DNA of 64,000 nucleotides from Pseudomonas matsuisoli (GTDB taxonomy: Bacteria > Pseudomonadota > Gammaproteobacteria > Pseudomonadales > Pseudomonadaceae). The position numbers and the translations under genes are program-made. The DNA is taken from positions 248,001-312,000 of the forward strand of contig NZ_BMPO01000001.1 of NCBI RefSeq assembly GCF_014647635.1. The letters run 5' to 3'. Under the pieces are notes generated by a model. That model had not been told where the DNA came from. It did not search any database and saw only the letters and a list, made by a program, of their open reading frames with translations. Shown piece by piece: positions 43,545 through 54,019 of this stretch; the first letter of the stretch is position 1, and every line of letters begins with the position of its first letter.

Positions 43545-43664
43545 GGAACTGCATATAGCGTCATTGTAGAAGCGAGCCGGGCTGCGAACAGCTTGCCCGC
43601 CCCTACAGGGGGCTGTGCGCGCCTCTCTTACTGCGTCTATAGCAGTGTTGAGTAACCACAAATC

Positions 43665-45020
43665 TTACCCATTACCCGCCACAATCACCGCCTGCAGCCG
43701 TGCAGCGCTCTCGGCCAGCGGCTCGCTCTCATCCAGCCGCTGCCGCAGAAATGCCGCCATCGCCGGTTGTTTAGCGATGGCGAAGTCGGTCTCTGGATCA
43801 CCGCCGGCCACATAGGCGCCCACGCTGATCAGGTCGCGGCTCTGTTGATAGCGAGACCACAGCTGCTTGAAGCGCTGCGAACCACGCAAATGTTCCTGCG
43901 TCACTACCTGCGGCATGACCCGGCTAATGGACGCTTCGATATCGATGGCCGGGTAATGCCCTTCTTCCGCCAAGCGGCGCGACAGTACGATGTGCCCATC
44001 GAGTACGCCACGAGCGGAGTCAGCAATCGGATCCTGCTGATCGTCGCCCTCGGAAAGCACGGTATAGAAGGCAGTAATCGAGCCACCGCCCTTTTCCGCA
44101 TTCCCTGCACGCTCCACCAGCTTCGGCAACTTCGCGAACACCGATGGCGGATAGCCCTTGGTCGCCGGCGGCTCGCCAATGGCCAATGCAATTTCCCGCT
44201 GAGCCTGGGCATAACGGGTGAGCGAATCCATCAGCAACAGGACGTTCTTGCCCTTGTCACGAAAGTACTCCGCGATACGCGTGCAGTACTGCGCCGCACG
44301 CAAACGCATCAACGGCGCGTCATCCGCAGGCGACGCCACGACGACGGAGCGCTTGATACCCTCCTCGCCCAGAATGCCCTCGATGAACTCCTGAACCTCA
44401 CGGCCCCGCTCGCCGATCAGGCCGACAATGATGATTTCCGCCTCGGTGAAACGCGTCATCATGCCAAGCAGAACGGATTTACCGACACCGGTACCGGCGA
44501 ACAGGCCGATCCGCTGTCCGCGGCCGACCGTCAACAAACCGTTGATGCTGCGAATGCCGACATCGAGCGGCTCATGAATAGGGTTACGTTTGAGCGGGTT
44601 GATCGTCGGGCCGTCCATCGGCACCCAATCCTCGGCGCGCATACGGCCTTTGCCATCTAACGCTTGCCCCGCACCATCGAGCACACGGCCGAGCATGCTC
44701 ATGCCCATGGGCAAGCGTCCGGTATCAGGGATGGGAACGACGCGAGCACCCGGCGCAAGGCCAACCAGGCTTCCTGTCGGCATCAAATAGAGTTTGCCGC
44801 TAGCAAAGCCCATTACCTCGGCCTCGACCTGCACCGGATGGTAGTTATCGTCGTTGATGACCAAGCAGCGGCTGCCCAGCGGTGCGCGTAACCCTTCGGC
44901 TTCGAGCGTTAACCCAACCATCCGCAACAACCGCCCTTCTACGATCGGCAAGCGCGGCAGATCGATGGCGTCCGTGTAGCCACTCAGACGCCTGGCGAAA
45001 CTCGTGCGTTCAAGGCGCAT
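43665..45020 (-). CDS. fliI: Flagellum-specific export ATPase FliI
   Basis: Hexameric ATPase powering export. 451 residues with Walker [16 protein letters not shown] near residue 175, Walker [21 protein letters not shown], and the type III ATPase signature ([18 protein letters not shown]). The start overlaps the end of fliH by 11 bp. Length and motifs are typical. Confidence 0.97.
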   Translation of the reverse strand: MRLERTSFARRLSGYTDAIDLPRLPIVEGRLLRMVGLTLEAEGLRAPLGSRCLVINDDNYHPVQVEAEVMGFASGKLYLMPTGSLVGLAPGARVVPIPDTGRLPMGMSMLGRVLDGAGQALDGKGRMRAEDWVPMDGPTINPLKRNPIHEPLDVGIRSINGLLTVGRGQRIGLFAGTGVGKSVLLGMMTRFTEAEIIIVGLIGERGREVQEFIEGILGEEGIKRSVVVASPADDAPLMRLRAAQYCTRIAEYFRDKGKNVLLLMDSLTRYAQAQREIALAIGEPPATKGYPPSVFAKLPKLVERAGNAEKGGGSITAFYTVLSEGDDQQDPIADSARGVLDGHIVLSRRLAEEGHYPAIDIEASISRVMPQVVTQEHLRGSQRFKQLWSRYQQSRDLISVGAYVAGGDPETDFAIAKQPAMAAFLRQRLDESEPLAESAARLQAVIVAGNG

Positions 45021-45789
45021 TAGGCATATCCAGATCGACTTCGGTGTCCGGCGGCAACGGCTGCGTCGCTTGCTCGCGCTGCTGCTCGAACATCTGCGTC
45101 AGCGCCTGCGCCAGACGCGTTTCCACCGTGGCGTCGATACGGCTGTGTTCGGTTTCTACCCGGCAGCCCCCGGGCAGCATCGTCTCGTCCTCGAGAATCC
45201 GCCACTTCTCGTCATGGCGCTCGCGCAGGGCTTTCACCAGCTCGAAATCCTGTGGATTGACGAGGATGCGTACGTTCTCGGCCCCCATCGGCAACAGTTT
45301 CAAAGCCTCGCGAACAACGTGACTCAACTGGCTGGAGTCCATCGTCAGCTCGCGCTGGATGACCTGTCGACTGATGTGCTCCACCAGGCCGACCATCGCC
45401 TTCTCCAAATCCCTGTCCTGCTCCGCGATGGGATCGAACAGATGCTGCATCAGGCGCTCCATACGCTGGAGCATCTCCCCCAGATACGCGTCGTTCTCGG
45501 CTTTGGCCTTGAGCTGGCCGGCGTGATAGCCGTCCTTCTCACCGATCGCCAGGCCTTCGTTGTAAGCGTCCTGACGGATCGCTTCCAACTCTTCCAGCGT
45601 GATCGGCTGGACCTCTTCGACCGGTATTCCTTCGGCCGCAGGCAACTCGGGCTCGGCGTTCGCCTCGTCCGGCTTCGCCACCTCCACGACACTGTCGTCC
45701 GAGCCATCGAAGCTTGGCAGGGACCACAAGTCGAAGCGGCTGACCTGACCGCCGCGTATCAGCTCGCTCGGATTGTCTTTATCCGCCAT
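45010..45789 (-). CDS. fliH: Flagellar export ATPase regulator FliH
   Basis: Binds and holds FliI until docking. 259 residues: an acidic N-terminal region ([20 protein letters not shown]), a coiled-coil middle ([20 protein letters not shown]), and a C-terminal domain ([40 protein letters not shown]). It shares 1 bp with fliG and 11 bp with fliI. Confidence 0.95.
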   Translation of the reverse strand: MADKDNPSELIRGGQVSRFDLWSLPSFDGSDDSVVEVAKPDEANAEPELPAAEGIPVEEVQPITLEELEAIRQDAYNEGLAIGEKDGYHAGQLKAKAENDAYLGEMLQRMERLMQHLFDPIAEQDRDLEKAMVGLVEHISRQVIQRELTMDSSQLSHVVREALKLLPMGAENVRILVNPQDFELVKALRERHDEKWRILEDETMLPGGCRVETEHSRIDATVETRLAQALTQMFEQQREQATQPLPPDTEVDLDMPNAP

Positions 45790-46805
45790 CAGACCATCTC
45801 TTCGCCGCCCTTCCCACCGAGTACGATTTCGCCGGCTTCAGCCATGCGCCGTGCAATGGTGAGGATTTCCTTCTGCGCGCCTTCCACTTCGCTGACACGA
45901 ACCGGCCCCTTGGCTTCGAGGTCGTCGCGCAACAGTTCGGCAGCACGCTTGGACATGTTCTTGAAAAACTTCTCTTTGATACCGTCGTCCGCGCCTTTCA
46001 GCGCGAGCACGAGGACATCCGAAGAAACTTCGCGCATCAGAGCCTGAATGCCACGGTCGTCGACGTCCGACAGGTTGTCGAACACGAACATCAGGTCTTC
46101 GATCTGCGACGACAGGTCCGCATCGACATCGCGGATCGCGTTCATCAAAGCCCCCTCGGACGTACTGTCGAGGAAGTTCATGATATCTGCCGCGCGCTTG
46201 ACGCCGCCCATGGAGGTACGCGACTGGCTGGCACTGCCCGAGAACTGCTTCTCGAGGATCAGATTCAACTCCTTCAATGCTGCCGGCTGCACAGTGTTCA
46301 ACGACGAGACGCGCAGGATGATGTCCAACCGCACCTTGTGATCGAAGTGGCTGAGCACTTCGCCAGCCTGGTCCGGATCGAGATACGCCACGACGATCGC
46401 CTGGATCTGTGGGTGCTCGTAACGAATCACATCCGCTACCGCGCGCGGCTCCATCCACTTCAGGCTGTCGAGGCCACTGGTGTTGCCGCCCAGCAGGATG
46501 CGATCGATCAGGTTGCCCGCTTTATCTTCACCCAGCGCCTGGGTAAGCATCTTGCGGATGTAACCATCCGAACCCAGGCCCAAACTGGTCTGGTCGCCGA
46601 CAACGTCGACGAACTCGCCCATTACCTGTTCGATCTGCGGCCGCTGGATGTTGCGCATCTGCGACATCGCCACGCCGACCTTCTGTACTTCCTTCGGCCC
46701 GAGGTGACGCAGCACCTGCGCGGCGTCGCTCTCACCGAGAGAAAGCAGCAGGATGGCGGCTTTCTCAGTCTTGCTCATTTTGGCTGCAGCGCGATTATCA
46801 CTCAT
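45789..46805 (-). CDS. fliG: Flagellar motor switch protein FliG
   Basis: C-ring protein that contacts the stators. 338 residues in three helical domains: N-terminal (KTEKAAILLLSLGESDAAQV), middle with the EHPQ motif (VIRYEHPQIQAIVVAYLDPD) and C-terminal torque helix region (LMFVFDNLSDVDDRGIQALM, then REVSSDVLVLALKGADDGIK). It shares 1 bp with fliH and overlaps fliF by 8 bp. Confidence 0.97.
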   Translation of the reverse strand: MSDNRAAAKMSKTEKAAILLLSLGESDAAQVLRHLGPKEVQKVGVAMSQMRNIQRPQIEQVMGEFVDVVGDQTSLGLGSDGYIRKMLTQALGEDKAGNLIDRILLGGNTSGLDSLKWMEPRAVADVIRYEHPQIQAIVVAYLDPDQAGEVLSHFDHKVRLDIILRVSSLNTVQPAALKELNLILEKQFSGSASQSRTSMGGVKRAADIMNFLDSTSEGALMNAIRDVDADLSSQIEDLMFVFDNLSDVDDRGIQALMREVSSDVLVLALKGADDGIKEKFFKNMSKRAAELLRDDLEAKGPVRVSEVEGAQKEILTIARRMAEAGEIVLGGKGGEEMV

Positions 46806-48594
46806 CGTCGTTGATCCAATCTTTTACGACCTGAGCCACACGGCCCGGATCTTCGGCCACCAAGCTCTTGATGGCGTTGAGTTGTGCATCATAGCCTTCG
46901 CTCGGGCTCGGCAGCAGGATGCTTTGCGGGCCACCCAGGCTCACGCGGTCATCGCTCAGCTCGCCGTCCAGACCGGCCGCGCCCAGCGCGCCGATACCAC
47001 CTACACCACCCGCAACCGCCAATTCCTTGCTCTTACCACCGCCGCTGATGTTGTTAATCATCGGGCGCAGTACGAACAGCACCAGGATCAGGATCAGCAG
47101 TACCGGGAACAGTTGCTTCAGACCCGAGACTACCATCTGGAACCACTCGGTCTGATACCAAGGCAGTTCGATCACTTCATTTGCCAGCGGCGCGAACGGC
47201 GCGTTGATCACGCTGACGCTATCACCACGGCTTGCATCGAACCCTACTGCGTCCTGTACCAGACGGGTGAAGCGTGCGATGTCTTCGTTAGTCCAAGGCT
47301 GGTGCGAAACCTGGCCATTGGCGTCGAGCTTCATCTGGTCATCCAGTACCACCGCGACGGAAAGCCGACGCAGGCGACCCTGTTGCTGCTTTGTATAACT
47401 GATCGACCGATCGATCTCATAGTTCTTGGTGGCTTGCTCCCGCTTGTCAGCCGGATACGGCGCCAGCATCGGTTGGCCAGTGGCTGGGTCCATGATTTGC
47501 TGACCGTTCGAGTCGAGCAGCGGACGACCTGCAGCAATCGGACCCTCAGGAGCCGGTGCAGCCTGACCTGCCTGTTGCGGCGCGGTAGCAGCACCCGGAG
47601 GTTGGTTGCTCAGCGCCCCCGGAATGCCACCGGCCGATTGGCCGCTGGAACGTTGCTCGCTGACAGTCTGCTCACTGCGCAGTGCAGCCTGATCAGGGTT
47701 GAACATTTCCGAGGTCGATTCGACCGCGTTGAAGTCGACATCCGCAGACACTTCAGCCTTGTAGCGACCGTTACCCAACACCGGCGACAGGATGTTCTGT
47801 ACACGCTGGGTGAACATGCCTTCCATACGACGAGTGTAGTCAAACTGCTTGCCGGCCATGCTCATCTCGGAAAGGCTCTGCTGATCGGAGAGCAGCTCGC
47901 CTTTCTGGTCGACGATGGTGACTTGGCTCTTGTCGAGTTCCGGCACGCTAGTCGCGACGAGGTTGATGATCGCCATCACCTGGCTAGGCTCCAGCGTACG
48001 GCCCGGGTACAGTTCGACCAGCACCGAAGCGCTCGGCTTGCGATCGTCACGGACGAAGACGGAGCTCTTCGGCATGGCGAGGTGAACACGAGCGCCTTTG
48101 ACGTTGTTGACCGCAGAGATGGTGCGCGCCAGCTCGCCTTCCAGACCGCGACGGTAGCGAGTCGCTTCCATGAACTGGCTGGTGCCCAGGCCTTGCTCCT
48201 GATCGAGGATCTCGAAACCGATGTTACCGTCGGTAGGCGCAACGCCCGCTTCAGCCATCTTCAGCTGCGCACGACCGAAGTCATCCGCCTTGACCAGCAA
48301 CGCGCCGGAGTTCGGGTCGACCTTGTAATCGATGCCAGCCGTGGTCAGCGTCGAAACGATCTGCTTGGCGTCCATACCGCTGAGGCTGGTGTAGAGCGGA
48401 CGGTAATCCGCCTGCTGCGACCAGAGCACGACGGCAAAGCCGATCGCGACGCTCGCCGCAAGACCGACCAGCAGGCCGACCTGGCGGAGCATGGTCATCT
48501 GGGACAGGTTTTCCAGGAACGCCAGCCCAAGCAGCGGTTTCTTCGGCGCGGCATCTCCGGCTTTGGCCGGAACATTGTCAACGACAGCTTCCAT
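46798..48594 (-). CDS. fliF: Flagellar MS-ring protein FliF
   Basis: Forms the membrane ring on which the basal body assembles. 598 residues with two membrane helices (QVGLLVGLAASVAIGFAVVL near residue 40 and GLKQLFPVLLILILVLFVLR near residue 490), a periplasmic ring region with YscJ-type fold (LTTAGIDYKVDPNSGALLVK) and a C-terminal FliG-binding tail (PGRVAQVVKDWINDDE). It begins 17 bp after fliE. Confidence 0.97.
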   Translation of the reverse strand: MEAVVDNVPAKAGDAAPKKPLLGLAFLENLSQMTMLRQVGLLVGLAASVAIGFAVVLWSQQADYRPLYTSLSGMDAKQIVSTLTTAGIDYKVDPNSGALLVKADDFGRAQLKMAEAGVAPTDGNIGFEILDQEQGLGTSQFMEATRYRRGLEGELARTISAVNNVKGARVHLAMPKSSVFVRDDRKPSASVLVELYPGRTLEPSQVMAIINLVATSVPELDKSQVTIVDQKGELLSDQQSLSEMSMAGKQFDYTRRMEGMFTQRVQNILSPVLGNGRYKAEVSADVDFNAVESTSEMFNPDQAALRSEQTVSEQRSSGQSAGGIPGALSNQPPGAATAPQQAGQAAPAPEGPIAAGRPLLDSNGQQIMDPATGQPMLAPYPADKREQATKNYEIDRSISYTKQQQGRLRRLSVAVVLDDQMKLDANGQVSHQPWTNEDIARFTRLVQDAVGFDASRGDSVSVINAPFAPLANEVIELPWYQTEWFQMVVSGLKQLFPVLLILILVLFVLRPMINNISGGGKSKELAVAGGVGGIGALGAAGLDGELSDDRVSLGGPQSILLPSPSEGYDAQLNAIKSLVAEDPGRVAQVVKDWINDDE

Positions 48595-48611
48595 CGTGAT
48601 CTATCCTCGCC

Positions 48612-48947
48612 TTAAACCGGCATCTGCATGATGTCTTGGTAAGCCTGAACCAGCTTGTTGCGCACCTGGGTCATGGCCGTCATTGAAACGCTTGCTTTCT
48701 GAGAGGCGATCATCACGTCGGTGATGTCGACGCCCTGGGTACCCATTTCGAAAGCGTTGGCGAGAGAGGAAGCCTGGCTCTGAACGTCGGCCACCTTGCC
48801 AACTGCCTGACCGAGCATATCGGCGAAGCTGGGAGCGCCTGCTTCCTGGACCGATGTCGCAGGTGCCGGCTTGGCACGCGCCATCGCATCCATCTGCATG
48901 GAGCGCATTTCCAACATCAAGCGATTGAATTCGATACCTTGGCTCAT
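48612..48947 (-). CDS. fliE: Flagellar hook-basal body protein FliE
   Basis: Joins the MS ring to the rod. 111 residues, with the family C-terminus ([47 protein letters not shown]). It is the first gene of the fliEFGHI unit and has a perfect sigma-54 site 62-76 bp upstream. Confidence 0.96.
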   Translation of the reverse strand: MSQGIEFNRLMLEMRSMQMDAMARAKPAPATSVQEAGAPSFADMLGQAVGKVADVQSQASSLANAFEMGTQGVDITDVMIASQKASVSMTAMTQVRNKLVQAYQDIMQMPV

Positions 48948-49281
48948 CTTCCCAACCCTTTCGTAGCCGCGCTTTTTTGACGCTTCGGCTTTCGCTACAA
49001 GGGTATTTGCAAGGGGGATGCCAAGTGGAAGAAGCGCGTTCCGGACGCGCTAGGGAGGGGAAATATCTTTCTGGATCAATGGGTTATAAATTATCGAAAT
49101 TACCTAGACGTTGGTCGAAAACGACTTCAGCACGCGTCAAATCATCTGTAGGGCGGGTGCAACCCCGCGCATACAGGATGCTGTAGGGGCGGCTTTAGCC
49201 GCGATAGCTATTCCAGACTCACCATCCGTGTTTCCCGTCTAAAGCAGATTTCCGCTCCCACCTTCCCTACAGAAGAGCGCA
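48948..49281. other. Intergenic region between fleR and fliE
   Basis: About 330 bp without a gene. It holds the fliE sigma-54 promoter (49009-49023), a single REP unit (GTAGGGCGGGTGCAACCCCG from 49148) and another REP unit of the GGGGCGGCTTTAGCCGC type (49182-49204). No further structure was recognised. Confidence 0.8.
49009..49023 (-). promoter_or_regulatory. Sigma-54 promoter of the fliE operon
   Basis: Minus strand TGGCATCCCCCTTGC is a perfect match to TGGCAY-N5-TTGC, 62 bp upstream of the fliE start. In Pseudomonas the fliEFGHIJ operon is activated by FleQ with RpoN, which supports the site. Confidence 0.92.
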
Positions 49282-50667
49282 TCACGATGCACATAAGTAC
49301 GCATCCACATCCATCCCCGCATCGCGCATCTGCGCAAGCTTGTAGCGCAACGTCCTGGCGCTTATCCCCAGGCGCTCTGCCGCCTCTTTACGTCGCCCGC
49401 GCTCCGCTTTCAGGGTATCGATGATGACCTCGAACTCCCGGCGTCGCAGGTCTTCCCCAAGCCCCGACGCCGGCTCTTCACTCGAAGCCACCAACACCGG
49501 CCTTGCCGGCGCAGCAACCGACATCGGCGCCAACCCAATCGGCATCGTCAAACACAAGTCATGCGGCTGAATCACGCCACTCTGCTGCAAGATCAATGCA
49601 CGCTGTATTGCGTTATCCAGCTCTCGCACATTTCCCGGCCAGGCATGCCCCAGCAGTGCGTCACACGCGTCAGTAGAAAGTCGCACAGGCGAGGTATTCA
49701 TTTTTTTGACGTGTTTGGCCAGCAGCCGCTCGGCCATCGGCAGAATGTCGGCGGGTCGATCCCGCAGTGGTCGCCACGCCAGCGGGAACACGGATAGCCG
49801 GTAGAACAAATCCTCTCGGAAACGACCCGCCGAAACTTCAGCCTGCAGTTCACGGTTGGTTGTCGCCAGCACGCGGATATCCAATTCGATCGGCTTACGC
49901 GCGCCAACCCTTTCCACCTCGCGCTCTTGCAACACGCGCAACAACTTCGCCTGCAACCCGAGCGGCATTTCCGAAATCTCATCCAGCAGGATCGTCCCGC
50001 CGTTAGCCAACTCGAACTTGCCAGGCTGCGCCGCCACCGCGCCGGTGAACGCCCCCTTCTCATGGCCGAACAGAGTTGCCTCGAGCATGTTGTCCGGGAT
50101 CGCCGCGCAGTTGATCGCGATGAAAGGTCCCTTCCAACGCGGCGAATGTCGATGGATATAACGCGCCAACACTTCCTTACCGCTGCCCGACTCACCGGAG
50201 ATCAACACCGTCGAATCACTACGCGCCACGCGGGACGCCAATTCCAAAAGTTGCTTACTCGCGACTTCCACGGCCACCGGCCCTTCGGTATCGCCCGCAT
50301 CCAGCCGACCCAGCGCGTGCCGTGCTACCAAAGCCATCAACGCCCGCGGTTCGAACGGTTTGACCAGATAATCAGCCGCGCCCTGGCGTATCGCATCCAC
50401 CGCGCGCTCGATCGCACCATGCGCCGTCATCAGCAGTACGGGCAATTGCGGATGGCCGTTACGAATGGCCCGCAGCAGCTGATGCCCGTCCATTCCCGGC
50501 ATGTTCACATCGCTGATGACGAGGCCAAACGATGCCCGACCAAGCTCGACCAGTGCGTCCTCGGCCGAGCCAACCGCCGTGCATTCGTACCCCTCCAGCA
50601 GCAACGTATCTTCCAGCGCCTGACGCAGGGTGCGATCGTCTTCGACGAGCAGAATCCGAGTAGACAT
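49282..50667 (-). CDS. fleR: Sigma-54-dependent response regulator FleR
   Basis: Activates the next class of flagellar genes when phosphorylated by FleS. 461 residues: receiver domain with phospho-Asp in LVISDVNMPGMDG, AAA+ domain with Walker A GESGSGKEVLARYI and the sigma-54 contact loop [11 protein letters not shown], and a C-terminal Fis-type helix-turn-helix (GRRKEAAERLGISARTLRYK). The ATG at 50667 lies 6 bp after GGAG; a GTG one codon upstream touches the fleS stop. Confidence 0.96.
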   Translation of the reverse strand: MSTRILLVEDDRTLRQALEDTLLLEGYECTAVGSAEDALVELGRASFGLVISDVNMPGMDGHQLLRAIRNGHPQLPVLLMTAHGAIERAVDAIRQGAADYLVKPFEPRALMALVARHALGRLDAGDTEGPVAVEVASKQLLELASRVARSDSTVLISGESGSGKEVLARYIHRHSPRWKGPFIAINCAAIPDNMLEATLFGHEKGAFTGAVAAQPGKFELANGGTILLDEISEMPLGLQAKLLRVLQEREVERVGARKPIELDIRVLATTNRELQAEVSAGRFREDLFYRLSVFPLAWRPLRDRPADILPMAERLLAKHVKKMNTSPVRLSTDACDALLGHAWPGNVRELDNAIQRALILQQSGVIQPHDLCLTMPIGLAPMSVAAPARPVLVASSEEPASGLGEDLRRREFEVIIDTLKAERGRRKEAAERLGISARTLRYKLAQMRDAGMDVDAYLCAS

Positions 50668-50670
50668 CAC

Positions 50671-51858
50671 TTACTCCTGAACAGGCGAGTGAGGGTTGAT
50701 CAGCGGCAGGCTCAGCCGCGCGCAGGTACCAAATCCTGGGCGGGACATCAGATGCAGTTCACCGCCGTGCGCGCGGGCAACGGACTTTACGACCGACAGT
50801 CCCAGCCCAGTCCCAGTCGCCTTGGTAGTGAAGAACGGCTCGCCCAAGCGAGCCAGCGTTTGCGCGTCGATGCCCGGTCCGTTATCGCTCACCGCAACCA
50901 TGAGCTTCGCGTCGCGCACATATAGATGGACCTTGTAACCCGCTTGCGGGCCGGCGGCCTGCACGGCGTTATGGATGAGGTTCATTACCGCGCCGACCAG
51001 CGTATCGCGGCTGCAACGGAGTTCACCGTCACGCGCATCGCACTGCCAGCGCAGGTTCAGCCCTACCACGTGTGAATCGGCCGCCGAACGCAGTGCAGTG
51101 AAGATTTCAGCCGGCGACAGCCGATCCTGCAGCGGCAACTCACCGCGCGCAAAAAGCAGCATGTCCCGAACCTGCTGTTCCAGTTCGTGCAGCCGCTCCT
51201 TGATACTTGTTGCAAAGCGCTGCTGTTGTTCCAGCGGCAATGCACGCTCCGCCAGATGACTGGCGTACAACATTGCCGACGCCAATGGCGTGCGTACCTG
51301 ATGCGCCAGCGACGCCACCATGCGACCCAGCGCCGACAAGCGCTCATGCCGGGCCAATTGATCCTGCAATAAACGGGTTTCGGTCAGATCCGTCAGCAGA
51401 ATCAGCTGTCCAGGCTCGCCTTGCAGGGAGCGCGTGGCAATCGAAAGCCTGCGGCCGTTACGCAACGAAATTTCATGGCCGTCGTCACGGCGCGGCGCGA
51501 AGTTGCGCGCGATCACATCGCGCCAGAGCTCATCAAGGATGGCATCGCCCAGCAATTGCCGGGCAACCGGATTCGCCTCACGGACCACACCGCGCCCATC
51601 GATCACGACCACGCCGCCAGGTAGCACGTCGAGCAGGCTTTGTAGCCGATTGGCCAGCCGCTCCTTCTCCGCCAACTCCTGCATCCGCTGCGCGCTGACG
51701 TGCGCCAGCTCGCCTTGCAGCTCGCTAAAGCGCGCCTCGAGCAAACCGTAGGAATCACCCAGCTGCGTGGTGATCTGCGCCATGAACTCCGCAGACGGCT
51801 GCGCGGCAGCAGCCTGGGCAAGCGCGTGATCGGTACGACGGGCTGATGAAGAAGTCAT
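50671..51858 (-). CDS. fleS: Flagellar sensor histidine kinase FleS
   Basis: Kinase partner of FleR. 395 residues: an N-terminal coiled coil, a PAS-like domain (LQSLLDVLPGGVVVIDGRGV), HisKA domain with the phospho-His in LAHQVRTPLASAML, and an ATPase domain (VMNLIHNAVQAAGPQAG, SDNGPGIDAQTLARLGEPFF). No membrane helix is seen, so it is cytoplasmic. Its stop TAA lies directly before the fleR start, so the two are coupled. Confidence 0.95.
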   Translation of the reverse strand: MTSSSARRTDHALAQAAAAQPSAEFMAQITTQLGDSYGLLEARFSELQGELAHVSAQRMQELAEKERLANRLQSLLDVLPGGVVVIDGRGVVREANPVARQLLGDAILDELWRDVIARNFAPRRDDGHEISLRNGRRLSIATRSLQGEPGQLILLTDLTETRLLQDQLARHERLSALGRMVASLAHQVRTPLASAMLYASHLAERALPLEQQQRFATSIKERLHELEQQVRDMLLFARGELPLQDRLSPAEIFTALRSAADSHVVGLNLRWQCDARDGELRCSRDTLVGAVMNLIHNAVQAAGPQAGYKVHLYVRDAKLMVAVSDNGPGIDAQTLARLGEPFFTTKATGTGLGLSVVKSVARAHGGELHLMSRPGFGTCARLSLPLINPHSPVQE

Positions 51859-51910
51859 GCATTCGTCTCAATGGATAGGCGTCAGTGAAACGCCGTTTGC
51901 GAGACATAAA

Positions 51911-51925
51911 GCAATGTATGTGCCT
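51911..51925 (-). promoter_or_regulatory. Sigma-54 promoter of fleSR
   Basis: Minus strand AGGCACATACATTGC: the -24 GG and -12 GC are 10 bp apart and TTGC is intact; the only departure is A for T at the first -24 base. It lies 53 bp upstream of fleS. fleSR is a known FleQ/RpoN target in Pseudomonas. Confidence 0.82.
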
Positions 51926-52003
51926 AGGCTGATAAATCTATATAGATCAAATACTTAATATTTAACCAACATCACCCAGTCAGAATCCTGCCATGTGGCG
52001 CTT

Positions 52004-52067
52004 GTAGGGCGGGTGCAACCCGCGCGCTCCTTAAAGAGTGAGAAGTTGCAGGCTTCACCCGCCCTAC
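52004..52067. repeat. REPIN between fleS and fleQ, GTAGGGCGGGTGCAACCCGCG type
   Basis: Left GTAGGGCGGGTGCAACCCGC, right GCAGGCTTCACCCGCCCTAC, inverted. It separates the fleQ 3' end from the fleS promoter in the 253-bp gap. Confidence 0.85.
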
Positions 52068-52111
52068 ACGTGGAACCCGCGCACCAGTTGCCTCCACTCC
52101 TCGCGTAGAGG

Positions 52112-53602
52112 CTACTCCGCCTCATCCTCATCGCTCTGCCGGCTCATGCCGTACTTGCGCATCTTCTCAACCAGCGTCGTACGGCGAATCCGCAAACGCT
52201 CGGCAGCGCGAGCAACGACGCCCCCGGCATCGTCCAGCGCCTGCTGGATCAGCGTTTGCTCGAGGTTGCCAAGGTAATCTTTGAGGTCCAGCCCTTCCGG
52301 TGGTAGCAGTGCGCCGTTCGCGGAAATCGTGCTGCTGGAAAACACTTCGTCGCTGATTGCCGCGCGCTCGTTGAGTTCTTCGCTAAGGCTGCTTGCCAGA
52401 TGCTCGACATCGTCTTCGACGTAGCGAAACTTCATCGGCAATTCGCCCACGCCGATCACACCATACGGATGCATGATTGCCAGCCGCTCGACGAGGTTCG
52501 CCAACTCACGCACGTTACCCGGCCAGTCGTGTTGGCACAGCGACATGATGGCGGAGGAGTTGAAACGGATGGAGCCGCGCTTCTCGTGCTCCATGCGGGA
52601 AATAAGTTCATTGAGCAGCAGCGGGATGTCCTCGGCACGATCGCGCAGAGGCGCCATGTCGATGGGGAACACGTTGAGTCGATAGAACAGATCCTCGCGG
52701 AAGGACCCGTCGGAAATCATCTTCTCTAGATCCTTGTGCGTCGCCGCGATGATCCGCACATCGGCGGTCTGGGTCTTGTTGCTGCCAATCCGCTCATAGG
52801 TGCGTTCCTGCAGCACGCGCAGCAGCTTCACCTGCATCGGCAACGGCATGTCACCGATTTCGTCGAGGAACAGCGTACCGCCGTTGGCAAGCTCGAAGCG
52901 CCCTGCCCGGCTGGTGATCGCGCCGGTGAACGCGCCCTTCTCATGGCCGAACAGCTCGCTTTCCAGCAAGTCAGGTGGGATCGCACCGCAGTTGACGGGC
53001 ACGAAAGGCCCTTCGCGGCGCTTGGAGTGGTAGTGCAGGTTACGTGCAACGACTTCCTTACCAGTGCCGGACTCACCAAGGATCAGCACACTGGCCTCGG
53101 TATCCGCCACCTGCTGCATCATCTTGCGCACACCCTGAATGGCGCGGCTGGTGCCGACGAGGCTGCGAAAGAGTTCAGGCTCGCGCTGACGACCACGCTC
53201 GCGATCGCGCGCTTGGTCGTACATTTCGCGATAAACCTGGGCGCGGTGCATCGAGTCGATGACCTGGTTGTAGCTGAAAGGCGTGGCCAATGTGGCCAGC
53301 ACGTGACGGCGGATCTCGATCGGCCAATCCGTTGCTTGCTGGTCACCCAGCAACAGCAAGGGAATAAACTCGTCCCAGTCGCCGACAGCCTTGGCCACCT
53401 CGAGGGCGCCGCCCTTGTCGGCAACATCGCCCAGCATCACGCAACGCACTTCGCGGCTTGAAGACAGGCCATCAGCCGTGCTTCTCCAGTTGCCGCTGTC
53501 GCACGCAATGTGATCTTCGCCCAAGAACTGCAGGATGACCGTCAAATCACGACGGCGCTCCTGATTGTCATCGATCAGTAGAAGCTTGGTTTCACGCCAC
53601 AT
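52112..53602 (-). CDS. fleQ: Master flagellar regulator FleQ
   Basis: c-di-GMP-responsive sigma-54 activator at the top of the flagellar cascade and repressor of some exopolysaccharide genes. 496 residues: a receiver-like FleQ domain ([20 protein letters not shown]), a AAA+ domain with Walker [15 protein letters not shown] and loop [10 protein letters not shown], and a C-terminal helix-turn-helix ([20 protein letters not shown]). The receiver-like part lacks a normal DWNMP-type phospho-site, as in known FleQ. Here tctCBA, not fliST, lies directly upstream of it. Confidence 0.97.
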   Translation of the reverse strand: MWRETKLLLIDDNQERRRDLTVILQFLGEDHIACDSGNWRSTADGLSSSREVRCVMLGDVADKGGALEVAKAVGDWDEFIPLLLLGDQQATDWPIEIRRHVLATLATPFSYNQVIDSMHRAQVYREMYDQARDRERGRQREPELFRSLVGTSRAIQGVRKMMQQVADTEASVLILGESGTGKEVVARNLHYHSKRREGPFVPVNCGAIPPDLLESELFGHEKGAFTGAITSRAGRFELANGGTLFLDEIGDMPLPMQVKLLRVLQERTYERIGSNKTQTADVRIIAATHKDLEKMISDGSFREDLFYRLNVFPIDMAPLRDRAEDIPLLLNELISRMEHEKRGSIRFNSSAIMSLCQHDWPGNVRELANLVERLAIMHPYGVIGVGELPMKFRYVEDDVEHLASSLSEELNERAAISDEVFSSSTISANGALLPPEGLDLKDYLGNLEQTLIQQALDDAGGVVARAAERLRIRRTTLVEKMRKYGMSRQSDEDEAE

Positions 53603-54019
53603 CGTCTTGATTCTGCGCCCGTTCCATGAAGTCGATGCGACGCGTCAAGCATCGCAGCATCCAGTGCGCAGTTAAGTCAAAAATGTGAGCCGAGTCAAAT
53701 TTATGGCGGGAAAAGTTGCGACAGCAGATGGCTGGATGGAATAGCAATGCGCGATTGCTAGGTGCTATTCGAATTGCTGGATTAGCGCAAGCCCGCCATG
53801 TGTTCATCTACCCGGACAAAAGCACGCGGTTTTTCCGGCCCTACAAAAGCCCGCGGCTCACGTAGCGCGGGTGATAACCCGCATTCCGCAATATCTGCTC
53901 AATCGCAAAAGCCGCGGGTTCTACCCGCCCTACAAAAGCCCGTAGCAGCGCTAGTAGCGCGGGTGGCAACCCGCATGCCGCGATCAAGGGGCATCCAATC
54001 ACGCCTCGATCGCCGCCAT
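53603..54019. other. Intergenic region between tctA and fleQ with REP repeats
   Basis: About 415 bp without a gene. The fleQ-proximal 180 bp should contain the fleQ promoter, but no confident -35/-10 was identified. From 53862 onward the region holds a REPIN and a solo REP. Confidence 0.75.
53862..53933. repeat. REPIN, GTAGCGCGGGTGATAACCCGC type
   Basis: Left GTAGCGCGGGTGATAACCCG and right GCGGGTTCTACCCGCCCTAC, the exact type that flanks the RAYT gene. A solo copy (GTAGCGCGGGTGGCAACCCGC) follows at 53954-53974. Confidence 0.88.

Noticed and set aside
46753-48615. 620-residue plus-strand open frame across fliF
   Set aside because: Antisense shadow of fliF with no recognisable domain.
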